5,373 nt of DNA, taken from positions 1 through 5,373 of the forward strand of contig CALBZH010000348.1 of the NCBI GenBank assembly GCA_937889795.1, in the 5' to 3' direction. The notes under the pieces were generated by a model that searched no databases, was not told the origin of the DNA, and was given only the letters and a program-made list of their open reading frames with translations. The position numbers and the translations under genes were made by a program. This stretch comes from an uncultured Syntrophobacteraceae bacterium (lineage in GTDB: Bacteria > Desulfobacterota > Syntrophobacteria > Syntrophobacterales > Syntrophobacteraceae). Shown one piece after another: positions 1-5,373 of this stretch. The stretch's first letter is position 1, and every line of letters starts with the position of its first letter.

Positions 1-47
1 GACCACCGAGATCTACACTCTTTCCCTACACGACGCTCTTCCGATCT
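1..47 (+). other. Illumina TruSeq universal adapter (artefact)
   Basis: The first 47 bases match, from memory, the 3' part of the Illumina TruSeq universal (P5-side) adapter, ending in the ligation junction GCTCTTCCGATCT. It is library DNA left in the assembly, not genome. Genomic sequence begins at 48, which falls in frame inside hisS, so the gene is cut by the contig end. Any reading frame running into this stretch is false. Confidence 0.98.
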
Positions 48-629
48 GTCCGGGCAAAGCCCCTCCACCTGGCCGTCGAGGAAAGCGCGAAGCGTTTCGC
101 GATAGCTCCTGCGGCATTCCTGGCACCCGAGGGAATTGAGGTGCAGCACGACTCCGGTCAGTCCCAGCCGCTCCAGGAACAGGCGGAGCATGGTCATGAT
201 CTCAGCATCCAGCATGGGGTCGTCCATGCCGAACACCTCGGCGTCGATCTGGTGGAACTGGCGGTAGCGGCCTTTCTGGGGGCGCTCGTGCCGGAACATG
301 GGTCCGATGGCATAGAGCTTTCGCGCAACGGGGTCTGCGTTGAGGTTGTGCTCGATGAAGGCGCGAACGATGGATGCTGTCGCCTCGGGGCGCATGGCCA
401 GCATGTCACCCTTGCTGTCGGGGAAGGCGTACATCTCTTTTTCGACGATGTCGGTGCTCTCCCCGATGCTCCGCGCAAAGAGCTCGAGCTTTTCAAGAAC
501 CGGCGTTCGGATCTCACGGTAGCCAAAGTCTTCCAGGATCTGGCGTGCCGTGGATTCAACGTGATGCCACCAGCCGATCTGGCCGGGCAGAATATCGTTC
601 ATGCCCTTGATGGCCTGAAGTGTCCGCAT
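48..629 (-). CDS. hisS: Histidyl-tRNA synthetase, N-terminal part (truncated by contig end)
   Basis: HisS is a cytoplasmic class II aminoacyl-tRNA synthetase that charges tRNA-His with histidine using ATP. The visible 194 residues read without a break; E. coli HisS is 424 aa, so a little under half is present. The start region has the HisS hallmark QAIKGMNDILP (residues 5-15). Motif 1 lies near IRTPVLE (40-46). RPEAT (80-84) corresponds to the usual RPEGT and keeps the Glu and Thr of the histidine pocket, with Gly replaced by Ala. Motif 2 is intact around GPMFRHERPQKGRYRQFHQ (109-127). Motif 3, the second HisS signature and the anticodon-binding domain are beyond the contig end. I chose the ATG at 629 because AAAGG lies 7 bases upstream and the distance to QAI fits other HisS proteins; an in-frame ATG at 644 lacks a ribosome site. 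The gene is divergent from the iron-sulfur gene. Confidence 0.96.
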
Positions 630-636
630 GGGAAGA

Positions 637-641
637 CCTTT
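637..641 (-). promoter_or_regulatory. Ribosome binding site of hisS (decides start)
   Basis: On the minus strand AAAGG precedes the ATG at 629 by 7 bases. It overlaps the alternative upstream ATG (644) and so favours the shorter protein beginning MRTLQAIKG. Confidence 0.65.
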
Positions 642-687
642 CATCGACAAACGTACTTAACTTGTGGACGCACAATCAAAAACTGAA

Positions 688-717
688 ATTACTAGAAAAC
701 GGTCCCGGGAATGTCAA
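688..717 (-). promoter_or_regulatory. Sigma70-like promoter for hisS
   Basis: On the minus strand a perfect -35 hexamer TTGACA (712-717) is followed after 18 bases by AGTAAT (688-693), a 4 of 6 match to TATAAT. Transcription would begin near 680 and leave a leader of about 50 bases. The -35 box overlaps an ATG at 711 on the other strand, which argues against that ATG being the start of the divergent gene. Confidence 0.55.
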
Positions 718-754
718 GGAAAAGATCCACGCTTTTGGCATGGGGACTTGATGG

Positions 755-783
755 CTGTCCCGCGATCCCGGTCGTGTTATACA
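755..783 (+). promoter_or_regulatory. Possible extended -10 promoter for the iron-sulfur gene
   Basis: TGTTATACA (775-783) resembles an extended -10 element (TGn followed by TATACA, 4 of 6). The -35 position 17 bases upstream, CTGTCC (755-760), is poor. If real, transcription starts near 790, which supports translation from 840 and leaves about 50 bases of leader. This is weak evidence from pattern only. Confidence 0.3.
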
Positions 784-839
784 TCCTGTGGACCGAAATG
801 CGGGCAACGCATGCAAACAGGGAGAAGTGGAACCGGAAG

Positions 840-1952
840 ATGGCGACTCACGAGGAATGGCTCGGCGCGAGCGATGGACCTGGACGACTGATCGAAGACC
901 AATGCATTCAATGTGGCATCTGCCAGAAGCACTGTGCTTTCCTCCGCCGATATGGCGATCCCAAGACGATTGTCCAGTCGCTGGAGGGCCAACCCACCTC
1001 CCGTATTGAAAATATGGCCTTCGAGTGCAGCCTGTGTGGCCTGTGCACCTCCGTCTGCCCCAAGGATCTGAGCACGGGGGCGTTGAGCCTCGACTTGCGA
1101 CGGGAGCTTGTCAGCCGGGGGAAAGGCGTCTATCGCGCTCACAACCGACTTCTGAGCTTCGAGCGGCGGGGGAGCTCGGCGCGCTACGCCTATCATCGGG
1201 TGCCTCAGGGCTGCGACACCGTCTTTTTTCCAGGGTGCGCTCTCGCCGGAACGCGCTCGAAGAAAGTGCTCCAGCTCTACGAACGCCTTCAGGGTGCCAT
1301 CCCGCGGCTTGGTATCATCCTCGACTGCTGCACCAAGCCGTCCCACGATTTGGGGCGCATGGAGTACTTCCTGCAAACCTTCGGACGCTTGTGCGAATCC
1401 CTGGTGCGGCGCGGTGTCACTCGAGTCTTGACCGCCTGTCCCAGCTGCCACGACGTTTTCCTGCGCTACGGGGGAGACCTGGGGGCGCAGACCGTCTACG
1501 AAGCGCTCGTGGAACGGGGGCTCCACCCGCCACAGGCGGTTTCGGGGACGGTGACAATTCACGATCCCTGTGCGACACGGTTCGTGGAGCGAGTCCACCA
1601 GGCGGTCCGAGGCGTGGTGACGCGGATGGGGCTCACGGTCCGGGAGATGGCTCACCAGGGACGCACCACCCTGTGCTGCGGCGAAGGCGGGGCCGCCCAC
1701 TTCATCGCCCCCGAATTGCCGGCCGAATGGGCGGCTGCGCGACGCGAGGAATCGCACGGGCTTCCGGTGGTCACCTATTGCGCTGGCTGCGTTGGCATGC
1801 TGGGGCGAACGCTGCCCATGGTTCACCTGATCGACCTGCTGTTCGAGCCCGAACGGGCTCTCAAGGGCAAGGCCCGGGTTTCGCGAGCGCCGTTCACCTA
1901 TGTGCGCCGACTTCAGTTGAAAAAACGGTTGAAGAGCCTCGATCGCCCGTGA
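840..1952 (+). CDS. HdrD/GlpC-like iron-sulfur oxidoreductase with two CCG domains
   Basis: Likely cytoplasmic or membrane-associated redox subunit, 370 aa from the ATG at 840. Residues 22-32 hold CxxCxxCxxxC and residues 63-74 hold CxxCxxCxxxCP, two [4Fe-4S] ferredoxin motifs. Two complete CCG (cysteine-rich) domains follow: C133, CC163-164, C200xxC203; then C244, CC279-280, C314xxC317. This order, HdrC-like then HdrB-like in one chain, is that of heterodisulfide reductase subunit D and of the related GlpC/GlcF electron-transfer subunits. In HdrB/HdrD the CCG cysteines bind noncubane clusters; binding here is inferred from full cysteine conservation. The tail is basic (RRLQLKKRLKSL). No membrane segment or partner subunit is visible, so the substrate cannot be named. 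The start is uncertain: in-frame ATGs occur at 711 and 798, but 711 lies in the hisS -35 box. No strong ribosome site precedes any of the three. DUF362 gene downstream, same strand, 194 bases away. Confidence 0.88.
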   Translation: MATHEEWLGASDGPGRLIEDQCIQCGICQKHCAFLRRYGDPKTIVQSLEGQPTSRIENMAFECSLCGLCTSVCPKDLSTGALSLDLRRELVSRGKGVYRAHNRLLSFERRGSSARYAYHRVPQGCDTVFFPGCALAGTRSKKVLQLYERLQGAIPRLGIILDCCTKPSHDLGRMEYFLQTFGRLCESLVRRGVTRVLTACPSCHDVFLRYGGDLGAQTVYEALVERGLHPPQAVSGTVTIHDPCATRFVERVHQAVRGVVTRMGLTVREMAHQGRTTLCCGEGGAAHFIAPELPAEWAAARREESHGLPVVTYCAGCVGMLGRTLPMVHLIDLLFEPERALKGKARVSRAPFTYVRRLQLKKRLKSLDRP

Positions 1953-2010
1953 TGTGGCGAAAGGGTGGGTTGTGCCAGGTCAGACAGAGGAATCATGCGG
2001 ATCGGCGCAC

Positions 2011-2110
2011 GTCCTCTCTCCCGCTGGGAGAGGAACAAGGTGAGGGGGAAGTCCTCTTTGTGAGCCCCTTCATTCCAGCCCTCTCTACCGAAGGAGCGAG
2101 GGAGGAGAGC
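2011..2110. repeat. Degenerate palindromic REP/MITE-like repeat
   Basis: The left half contains a hairpin, CTCTCCC (2016-2022), loop GCT, GGGAGAG (2026-2032), followed by GGTGAGGG (2039-2046). The right half (about 2065-2107) is a decayed inverted copy: CCCCTTCATTCC, then CCCTC (2079-2083) pairing with GAGGG (2098-2102). The pattern of a CTCTCCC/GGGAGAG hairpin plus GGTGAGGG resembles a family of short interspersed palindromes that I recall from many GC-rich proteobacterial genomes; the family name cannot be verified here. It lies between the iron-sulfur and DUF362 genes and could act as a transcript-stabilising or attenuating structure. No run of T follows either hairpin, so it is not a standard intrinsic terminator. 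Confidence 0.6.
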
Positions 2111-2134
2111 GATCTTATTGCATCCGGTGATGAG

Positions 2135-2141
2135 AAGGAGG
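2135..2141 (+). promoter_or_regulatory. Ribosome binding site of the DUF362 gene
   Basis: AAGGAGG, a full Shine-Dalgarno match, lies 5 bases before the ATG at 2147. It fixes the start of a frame that stays open far upstream (back to about 1025) because of the high GC content. Confidence 0.85.
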
Positions 2142-2146
2142 GAGCC

Positions 2147-3064
2147 ATGAGCCGAGTTGCATTGGCCAAGACCGCGGACCGGAGGCAAGGCGTCCGAGCC
2201 TCCGTGGCGGCGCTGCGAATCGAATCCCCCCGAGGGAAGGACGTGCTCATCAAGCCCAATTTCAACACGGCGGACGCCTGCCCGGGATCGACCCACAACG
2301 ACACGCTAGTCGCCCTTGTGGATGAGCTGTGGGCCATGGGCGCTCGGTCCATTAGCCTGGGAGAGCGCAGCTATCCTCCGACCATGGAGGTCATGCGCGA
2401 CAAGGGAGTCATCCCATTGTTGGAAGAGCGCGATGTCCGGATCATTGACTTCGACAGTCTCCCCAAGTCCGATTGGGTGGAGGTTCGACCCGACGGCAGC
2501 CACTGGCAGAATGGATTCCGCGTCGCGCGGCCCATTCTGGAAGCCGACTTCCTGGTTTCCACGTGCTGCCTGAAAACACACCAGTACGGGGGCGTCTTCA
2601 CGATGTCCCTCAAGCTGCACGTGGGAGTCGTCCCCACCTCCCGCCATGGGTTCAGCACCATGAGCGAGCTGCACGGCTCCCCGCACCAGCGGAAGATGAT
2701 CGCCGAGATCAATACCCCGTTCCAGCCCAAGCTCGTGGTCTTGGACGGGGTCGAGGCCTTCGTGGATGGGGGCCCCATGACCGGCAAACGCGCTCGGGGC
2801 GATGTCTTCCTGGCGTCGTCGGATCGCGTAGCCATCGATGCGACGGGCCTGGCCATCCTCAAGATGCTGGGGAGCAACGCGGCCATCATGAACAGGCGAA
2901 TCTTTGACCAGGAGCAGATTGCACGCGCAGTCGAGCTGGGTCTCGGGGCTTCATCGCCCTCGGAGATCGATCTCGTTGCGGCGGATGAAGGCAGCCGAGA
3001 AACCAGCGACAGGGTTCGGCGAATCCTGCGGCGGGAGATCCTGCTTGATCGCACGGGCGTTTGA
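2147..3064 (+). CDS. DUF362 domain protein
   Basis: Predicted soluble protein of 305 aa made almost wholly of a DUF362 domain (PF04015), whose biochemical role is unknown; in many anaerobes the domain is fused to [4Fe-4S] ferredoxin modules, absent here. Family features seen: an N-terminal MSRVALAKT strand; LIKPNFNTADACPGSTHNDT (34-53); MGARSISLGERS (64-75); the central STCCLKTHQYGGVFTMSLK block (138-156), matching the family pattern of Lys-x-His followed by a Lys-ended helix; and LDGVEAFVDGGPMTGK (199-214). Cysteines at 45, 140 and 141 sit beside conserved motifs and could bind a metal or cluster, which is speculation. There is no signal peptide or membrane segment. The start is set by AAGGAGG. 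It follows the CCG-domain iron-sulfur gene on the same strand, which suggests a shared redox role, although a repeat separates them. The stop lies 6 bases from that of a possible converging small gene. Confidence 0.88.
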   Translation: MSRVALAKTADRRQGVRASVAALRIESPRGKDVLIKPNFNTADACPGSTHNDTLVALVDELWAMGARSISLGERSYPPTMEVMRDKGVIPLLEERDVRIIDFDSLPKSDWVEVRPDGSHWQNGFRVARPILEADFLVSTCCLKTHQYGGVFTMSLKLHVGVVPTSRHGFSTMSELHGSPHQRKMIAEINTPFQPKLVVLDGVEAFVDGGPMTGKRARGDVFLASSDRVAIDATGLAILKMLGSNAAIMNRRIFDQEQIARAVELGLGASSPSEIDLVAADEGSRETSDRVRRILRREILLDRTGV

Positions 3065-3070
3065 ACGGGG

Positions 3071-3184
3071 TCAGCTCCTGCCCAGCAGCTCCTGTTTGAG
3101 CGAGTCGCTCAGGGGACGGGGAGCGAGCCACATGGCGAAGACCGCTACCGCGAGAATGCGGCTCCGAGGATAGCGCTCGGCCAT
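3071..3184 (-). CDS. Possible 37-residue membrane peptide (hypothetical)
   Basis: A short frame begins MAERYPRSRILAVAVF and ends KQELLGRS. It has a basic N-terminus (R4, R7, R9), a hydrophobic stretch at residues 10-21 (ILAVAVFAMWLA) and a polar tail, which fits a small single-pass membrane peptide or a bare signal anchor. An in-frame stop lies shortly upstream, so no longer protein is possible without another start. No Shine-Dalgarno site is seen before the ATG. It ends 6 bases from the stop of the DUF362 gene, in tail-to-tail arrangement. I do not recognise it; chance in GC-rich DNA is a serious alternative. Confidence 0.25.
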   Translation of the reverse strand: MAERYPRSRILAVAVFAMWLAPRPLSDSLKQELLGRS

Positions 3185-3270
3185 GGTGAGCGAAAGCGGG
3201 CCTCAGCTGCATCCGGGCTCGGAATCAGGTGCTCAACGTCTTGCGGTGGTTCCATCGGGCGACCGTGCGA

Positions 3271-3299
3271 TTGACAGGTGTCTGCCGTGCATGTATACG
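3271..3299 (+). promoter_or_regulatory. Sigma70-like promoter for the aspartic protease-like gene
   Basis: Perfect -35 TTGACA (3271-3276), an ideal 17-base spacer, and -10 TATACG (3294-3299, 4 of 6). The expected start of transcription is near 3306, giving a leader of about 75 bases before the ATG at 3382. This is the best promoter on the plus strand in the window and suggests that the gene is transcribed independently. Confidence 0.6.
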
Positions 3300-3367
3300 A
3301 ATTTCGAATGCTTGCGATGGTGCGTAGGCAGTTTGCCACTTCCCAAGGTCTTTCTCAACAGTCTCGC

Positions 3368-3372
3368 GGGAG
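3368..3372 (+). promoter_or_regulatory. Ribosome binding site of the aspartic protease-like gene
   Basis: GGGAG (3368-3372) lies 9 bases before the ATG at 3382. The GAGAG that overlaps it is complementary to CTCTC just before the start codon, so a small hairpin (4 paired bases, loop GTCC) could partly hide the site. That pairing is weak and may mean nothing. Confidence 0.6.
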
Positions 3373-3381
3373 AGTCCTCTC

Positions 3382-4716
3382 ATGCGCCCTAAGATCCTGA
3401 GTGTGAGTGCAGTCGTTGCGGTTGCCGTACTCTGGGTTGCCATTTCCTCCCATCAATCAAGCGCCACGGAGATCCAACTGGCGGACCGAGGTGCTATCTT
3501 CACGCTCCCCGTGACGATCAACGGAAGCATGACCCTGCATTTCATGGTGGATACCGGCACACCCGCAGTGGTTATTCCTGATGACGTCGCCTCTACGCTG
3601 GTTCACTCCGGGACAATCAGACAAGGTGATTTTCTGCCTGGCAGTCCGTATCGATTGACCGATGGAACTGTTCTTAAGAGCTCGCGATTCAACATCCATG
3701 AATTTGAAATTGGAGGCGTGAGAGTAGATAACGTGGCATGCTCGATTGATTCTGAGGTTCCAGAGTTGGTATTGGGAGAGGACCTCTTGAACAGATTTGA
3801 AACTTGGGAACTGGATAATAATCGACATGTTTTGATATTGGGTCATTTGAAACGTTTAATGGTTCCTCAGAAAGATATATCGTTTGATTCTGACAACATT
3901 GCTAGAAGTCAACCTCTATTATCTCCTTTATCTGAAATGAATAAATCAGAAAAAGTGATAAAACGAAAACAAATTATTTTTGACGTCAAACAGAATAGAT
4001 TTGGATCCTTTCATTATCAGGTAAGAAAGGTGCCAAACGATGATATATTTAAATTTAATCTAATGGTAGATAATCGTTCGATTTTCACCGATGAAAGTTA
4101 TATGCAGGTGCCTCCTTTACGCCTTCTTAAAGACACACCGTCTTCTGGTTGTCAAAGTGCAATCACTTCTCTTTACTCAGGAGGTGCGCATTGTTGTACG
4201 ACGGCCATACTGCTCACCATATGTGGGGAGAAGGAAAAGGCTTTTTCGGTCGATGTTGGCCATGGAAGCCTGGAGCAGCTGCAATTCTTGGATTTGAAGA
4301 AGGATGGAAGCCGCCAGATATCCGTACCGGACTTCACGTTTTCTTATTACAACATCGACGACCAGCGATCCCTTTCGTTTGCCGATTCCCCCATTTGCAG
4401 ACGGCTCCTGGTGTTTGATGGAGCAAGATGGGCTCCTGATTCCGTTGGCGAGCACCCTCGATTCTACCGTGATCTGCTCCAAAAGACTGAAAGAGGAGCA
4501 AGGAGGTCGAAATCAGGCTCGATGGATGAGGGGGAGGCGGTCTCGTCTGCGATCATAAAAGCGTATTATGCGCTCATGGCCGGCGAAAGCGATCAGGTTT
4601 GTCAAAAGATCCTCGCCACCGGATTGCCCCGGTCCTGGCAGGGCGTGAGGACTCAAGTGCATCAGGACATCAAGAGCGCCGTGTCGTCCTTTCAGCCCGT
4701 CAAGCCACTTTACTGA
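3382..4716 (+). CDS. Secreted retropepsin-like aspartic protease domain protein with C-terminal SGGAHCC region
   Basis: Predicted exported protein, 444 aa. Residues 1-28 form a signal peptide: Arg2/Lys4, a hydrophobic core (VSAVVAVAVLWVAI), likely cleavage after SSA28. Residues about 35-155 look like a retropepsin-type (clan AA) aspartic protease: FMVDTGTPAVVIP carries the catalytic Asp57-Thr-Gly, and ELVLGEDLLNRFETWELD (128-145) matches the family's LLGxDFLxRF block. Such domains work as dimers; substrate unknown. A lysine-rich, charged linker (about 156-200) follows, then a region with SGCQSAITSLYSGGAHCC (255-272) and LQFLDLKKDGS. SGGAHCC occurs in uncharacterised secreted bacterial proteins, as I recall; the paired cysteines may form disulfides. 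A helical tail with YYALMAGESDQVCQKIL ends the protein. Base composition is odd: about 30% G+C over 3841..4080 against about 48% over 4261..4380 and about 66% in the iron-sulfur gene, suggesting transfer or fusion. It has its own promoter and converges with the membrane protein gene downstream. Confidence 0.82.
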   Translation: MRPKILSVSAVVAVAVLWVAISSHQSSATEIQLADRGAIFTLPVTINGSMTLHFMVDTGTPAVVIPDDVASTLVHSGTIRQGDFLPGSPYRLTDGTVLKSSRFNIHEFEIGGVRVDNVACSIDSEVPELVLGEDLLNRFETWELDNNRHVLILGHLKRLMVPQKDISFDSDNIARSQPLLSPLSEMNKSEKVIKRKQIIFDVKQNRFGSFHYQVRKVPNDDIFKFNLMVDNRSIFTDESYMQVPPLRLLKDTPSSGCQSAITSLYSGGAHCCTTAILLTICGEKEKAFSVDVGHGSLEQLQFLDLKKDGSRQISVPDFTFSYYNIDDQRSLSFADSPICRRLLVFDGARWAPDSVGEHPRFYRDLLQKTERGARRSKSGSMDEGEAVSSAIIKAYYALMAGESDQVCQKILATGLPRSWQGVRTQVHQDIKSAVSSFQPVKPLY

Positions 4717-4871
4717 AACGATTTCATGCAGAGCCGGCCTTTGGGGAGCCTGTGCGGCCGGGGAGGTGAGGACGGTGAGCGTTCGACGGGCCCGGGCTGC
4801 CCTCCACGGTGTCTTTTCCCACGTCGCCATTGATTGCCCTGACCACAGCACCTCGGAAATGAAGACCCGTA
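4717..4871. other. Short gap between converging genes
   Basis: This stretch of 155 bases separates two tail-to-tail genes. It contains an inverted repeat CCGGCC (4734-4739) and GGCCGG (4756-4761) with a 16-base loop. No T run follows on either strand, so I do not call it an intrinsic terminator, although a structure that blocks read-through is possible. G+C rises again compared with the preceding gene. Confidence 0.4.
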
Positions 4872-5323
4872 TCAAGCCTTTGCCGCCTCCCTCAAGGCAG
4901 GCTTCTTGATTGCGATCAGCAGATAGGAGAGGCGCAGCAGGAGGATCGATCCCAGGCATAGAAACACGAAGCCGATGATGAAAAGAAGCCCCTCCGCTCC
5001 TTCCGTGTTGAAGAACGTGTTGGGGATCTTTACCACTTCGACGACCACTTCGGTGAAGAGTCCCAGCAGGAGGATGCACAAGCCGTAGAAATGGGAAAGA
5101 TGGTCCGTGGCCTCCTCGATGTCGCTCAAATAACGTGGATAAAGGCCTAAGAAGCTCATCAGGGAGTCACGCTCCTCCAGCGCCACGCCGTACGCGACGA
5201 AAATGACGCTGATTCCGTCGAGAAGCTCTTCGATCTCGTTGAAATCATTCCCCGGAGCATGGAACAGCCTGTAGGCATGAAACAACGAGCACAGCGTGAT
5301 CATCGTGATGATGACATTGAAGC
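4872..5323 (-). CDS. Multi-pass membrane protein, C-terminal 149 residues (N-terminus cut by contig end)
   Basis: I do not recognise the family. The genomic part reads from residue FNVIITMITL to the end AALREAAKA-like tail (ALREAAKA). Hydrophobic segments lie at about 1-20, 33-48, 75-97 and 112-138 of the visible part, so at least three and probably four membrane passes. Between segments 1 and 2 is an acidic loop (NDFNEIEELLD), and between 2 and 3 a charged loop with LYPRYLSDIEEATDH. Acidic residues inside or next to hydrophobic segments (E49, E50, E91, E95) are unusual and might matter for ion or proton handling, which is speculation. The tail is basic then alanine-rich (IKKPALREAAKA). An apparent ATG at 5357 is adapter: it would add the false residues MTEVQTCALPI. 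The true start is off the contig. The gene converges with the protease-like gene. Confidence 0.75.
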
Positions 5324-5373
5324 AGATCGGAAGAGCACACGTCTGAACTTCAGTCACGAGTGGATATCTCGTA
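5324..5373 (-). other. Illumina TruSeq indexed adapter (artefact)
   Basis: From AGATCGGAAGAGCACACGTC onward the sequence follows the TruSeq index-read adapter, including GAGTGG followed by ATATCTCGTA, which I recall as TruSeq index 23. One base differs from the standard adapter: T at 5350 where C is expected, most likely a sequencing or synthesis error. Read on the minus strand it gives the well-known false peptide MTEVQTCALPI. Confidence 0.98.

Larger units (their letters stand above)
3065..3381. other. Intergenic region, 317 bases
   Basis: No gene of ordinary size is convincing here. It holds a possible 37-codon minus-strand peptide (3071-3184), a small perfect hairpin TGAGCG-AGT-CGCTCA (3097-3111) with no T run, and, near its right end, the promoter and leader of the aspartic protease-like gene. 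From 3185 to 3270 I see nothing I can name. Confidence 0.6.

Noticed and set aside
141..686. Plus-strand open frame of 181 codons over hisS
   Set aside because: It is the antisense shadow of a clear hisS coding frame on the minus strand, and its translation shows no domain-like pattern.
777..1826. Minus-strand open frame of 349 codons
   Set aside because: It lies opposite the iron-sulfur gene, which has all its cluster motifs in frame on the plus strand. Long antisense frames are expected in GC-rich DNA.
1025..2146. Long upstream extension of the DUF362 frame
   Set aside because: It overlaps the iron-sulfur gene in another frame and has no family similarity I can see. AAGGAGG before 2147 and the usual DUF362 N-terminus set the true start.
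2371..3054. Minus-strand frame of 227 codons over the DUF362 gene
   Set aside because: Composition is serine- and arginine-rich as in GC-rich antisense shadows; the plus strand carries the recognisable DUF362 motifs.
3097..3111. Hairpin TGAGCG-AGT-CGCTCA as terminator of the DUF362 gene
   Set aside because: The stem is only 6 pairs and there is no T run on either strand.
3183..3392. Plus-strand frame of 69 codons before the protease-like gene
   Set aside because: It runs through the promoter and past the start of the next gene, and has no recognisable pattern or ribosome site.
4513..5079. Minus-strand frame of 188 codons across the gap between the last two genes
   Set aside because: It overlaps the membrane protein frame and the end of the protease-like gene; the translation is low-complexity and resembles a shadow.
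5325..5357. Apparent N-terminus MTEVQTCALPI of the last gene
   Set aside because: These codons are Illumina adapter sequence, not genome.

Overview
This is a short metagenome-type or draft-genome contig of which only about 48..5323 is genomic. Both ends are Illumina TruSeq adapter sequence: the universal adapter at 1..47 and the indexed adapter at 5324..5373. The outermost genes are therefore cut by the end of the assembly, not by biology. Most genes are GC-rich (about 66% G+C counted over 1141..1260). The iron-sulfur and DUF362 genes, together with the style of the HisS sequence, suggest an anaerobic or facultative bacterium, possibly of the former Deltaproteobacteria. That assignment is inference only.

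Layout. (1) 48..629, minus strand: N-terminal 194 residues of histidyl-tRNA synthetase (hisS), with a visible Shine-Dalgarno site and a sigma70-like promoter facing left. (2) 840..1952, plus strand, divergent from hisS: an iron-sulfur oxidoreductase of HdrD/GlpC type, with two [4Fe-4S] ferredoxin motifs followed by two complete CCG domains. (3) 1953..2146: a gap holding a degenerate palindromic repeat of REP/MITE type. (4) 2147..3064, plus strand: a DUF362 protein with a strong ribosome binding site. (5) 3065..3381: an intergenic stretch with a possible 37-codon minus-strand membrane peptide and a good promoter (TTGACA-17-TATACG) for the next gene. (6) 3382..4716, plus strand: a secreted protein with an N-terminal retropepsin-like aspartic protease domain and a C-terminal region carrying the motif SGGAHCC. 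Its middle is strikingly AT-rich (about 30% G+C). (7) 4872..5323, minus strand: C-terminal part of an unrecognised multi-pass membrane protein.

How the genes may work together. The CCG-domain oxidoreductase and the DUF362 protein lie in the same direction with no obvious terminator between them and may form a redox-related pair. The secreted protease-like gene has its own promoter and different base composition, so it looks like a separate, perhaps acquired, unit. No CRISPR array, phage, transposase, tRNA or rRNA was seen. The items most worth follow-up are the aspartic protease/SGGAHCC fusion with its compositional island and the HdrD-like/DUF362 pair. Neither is proof of a new system.
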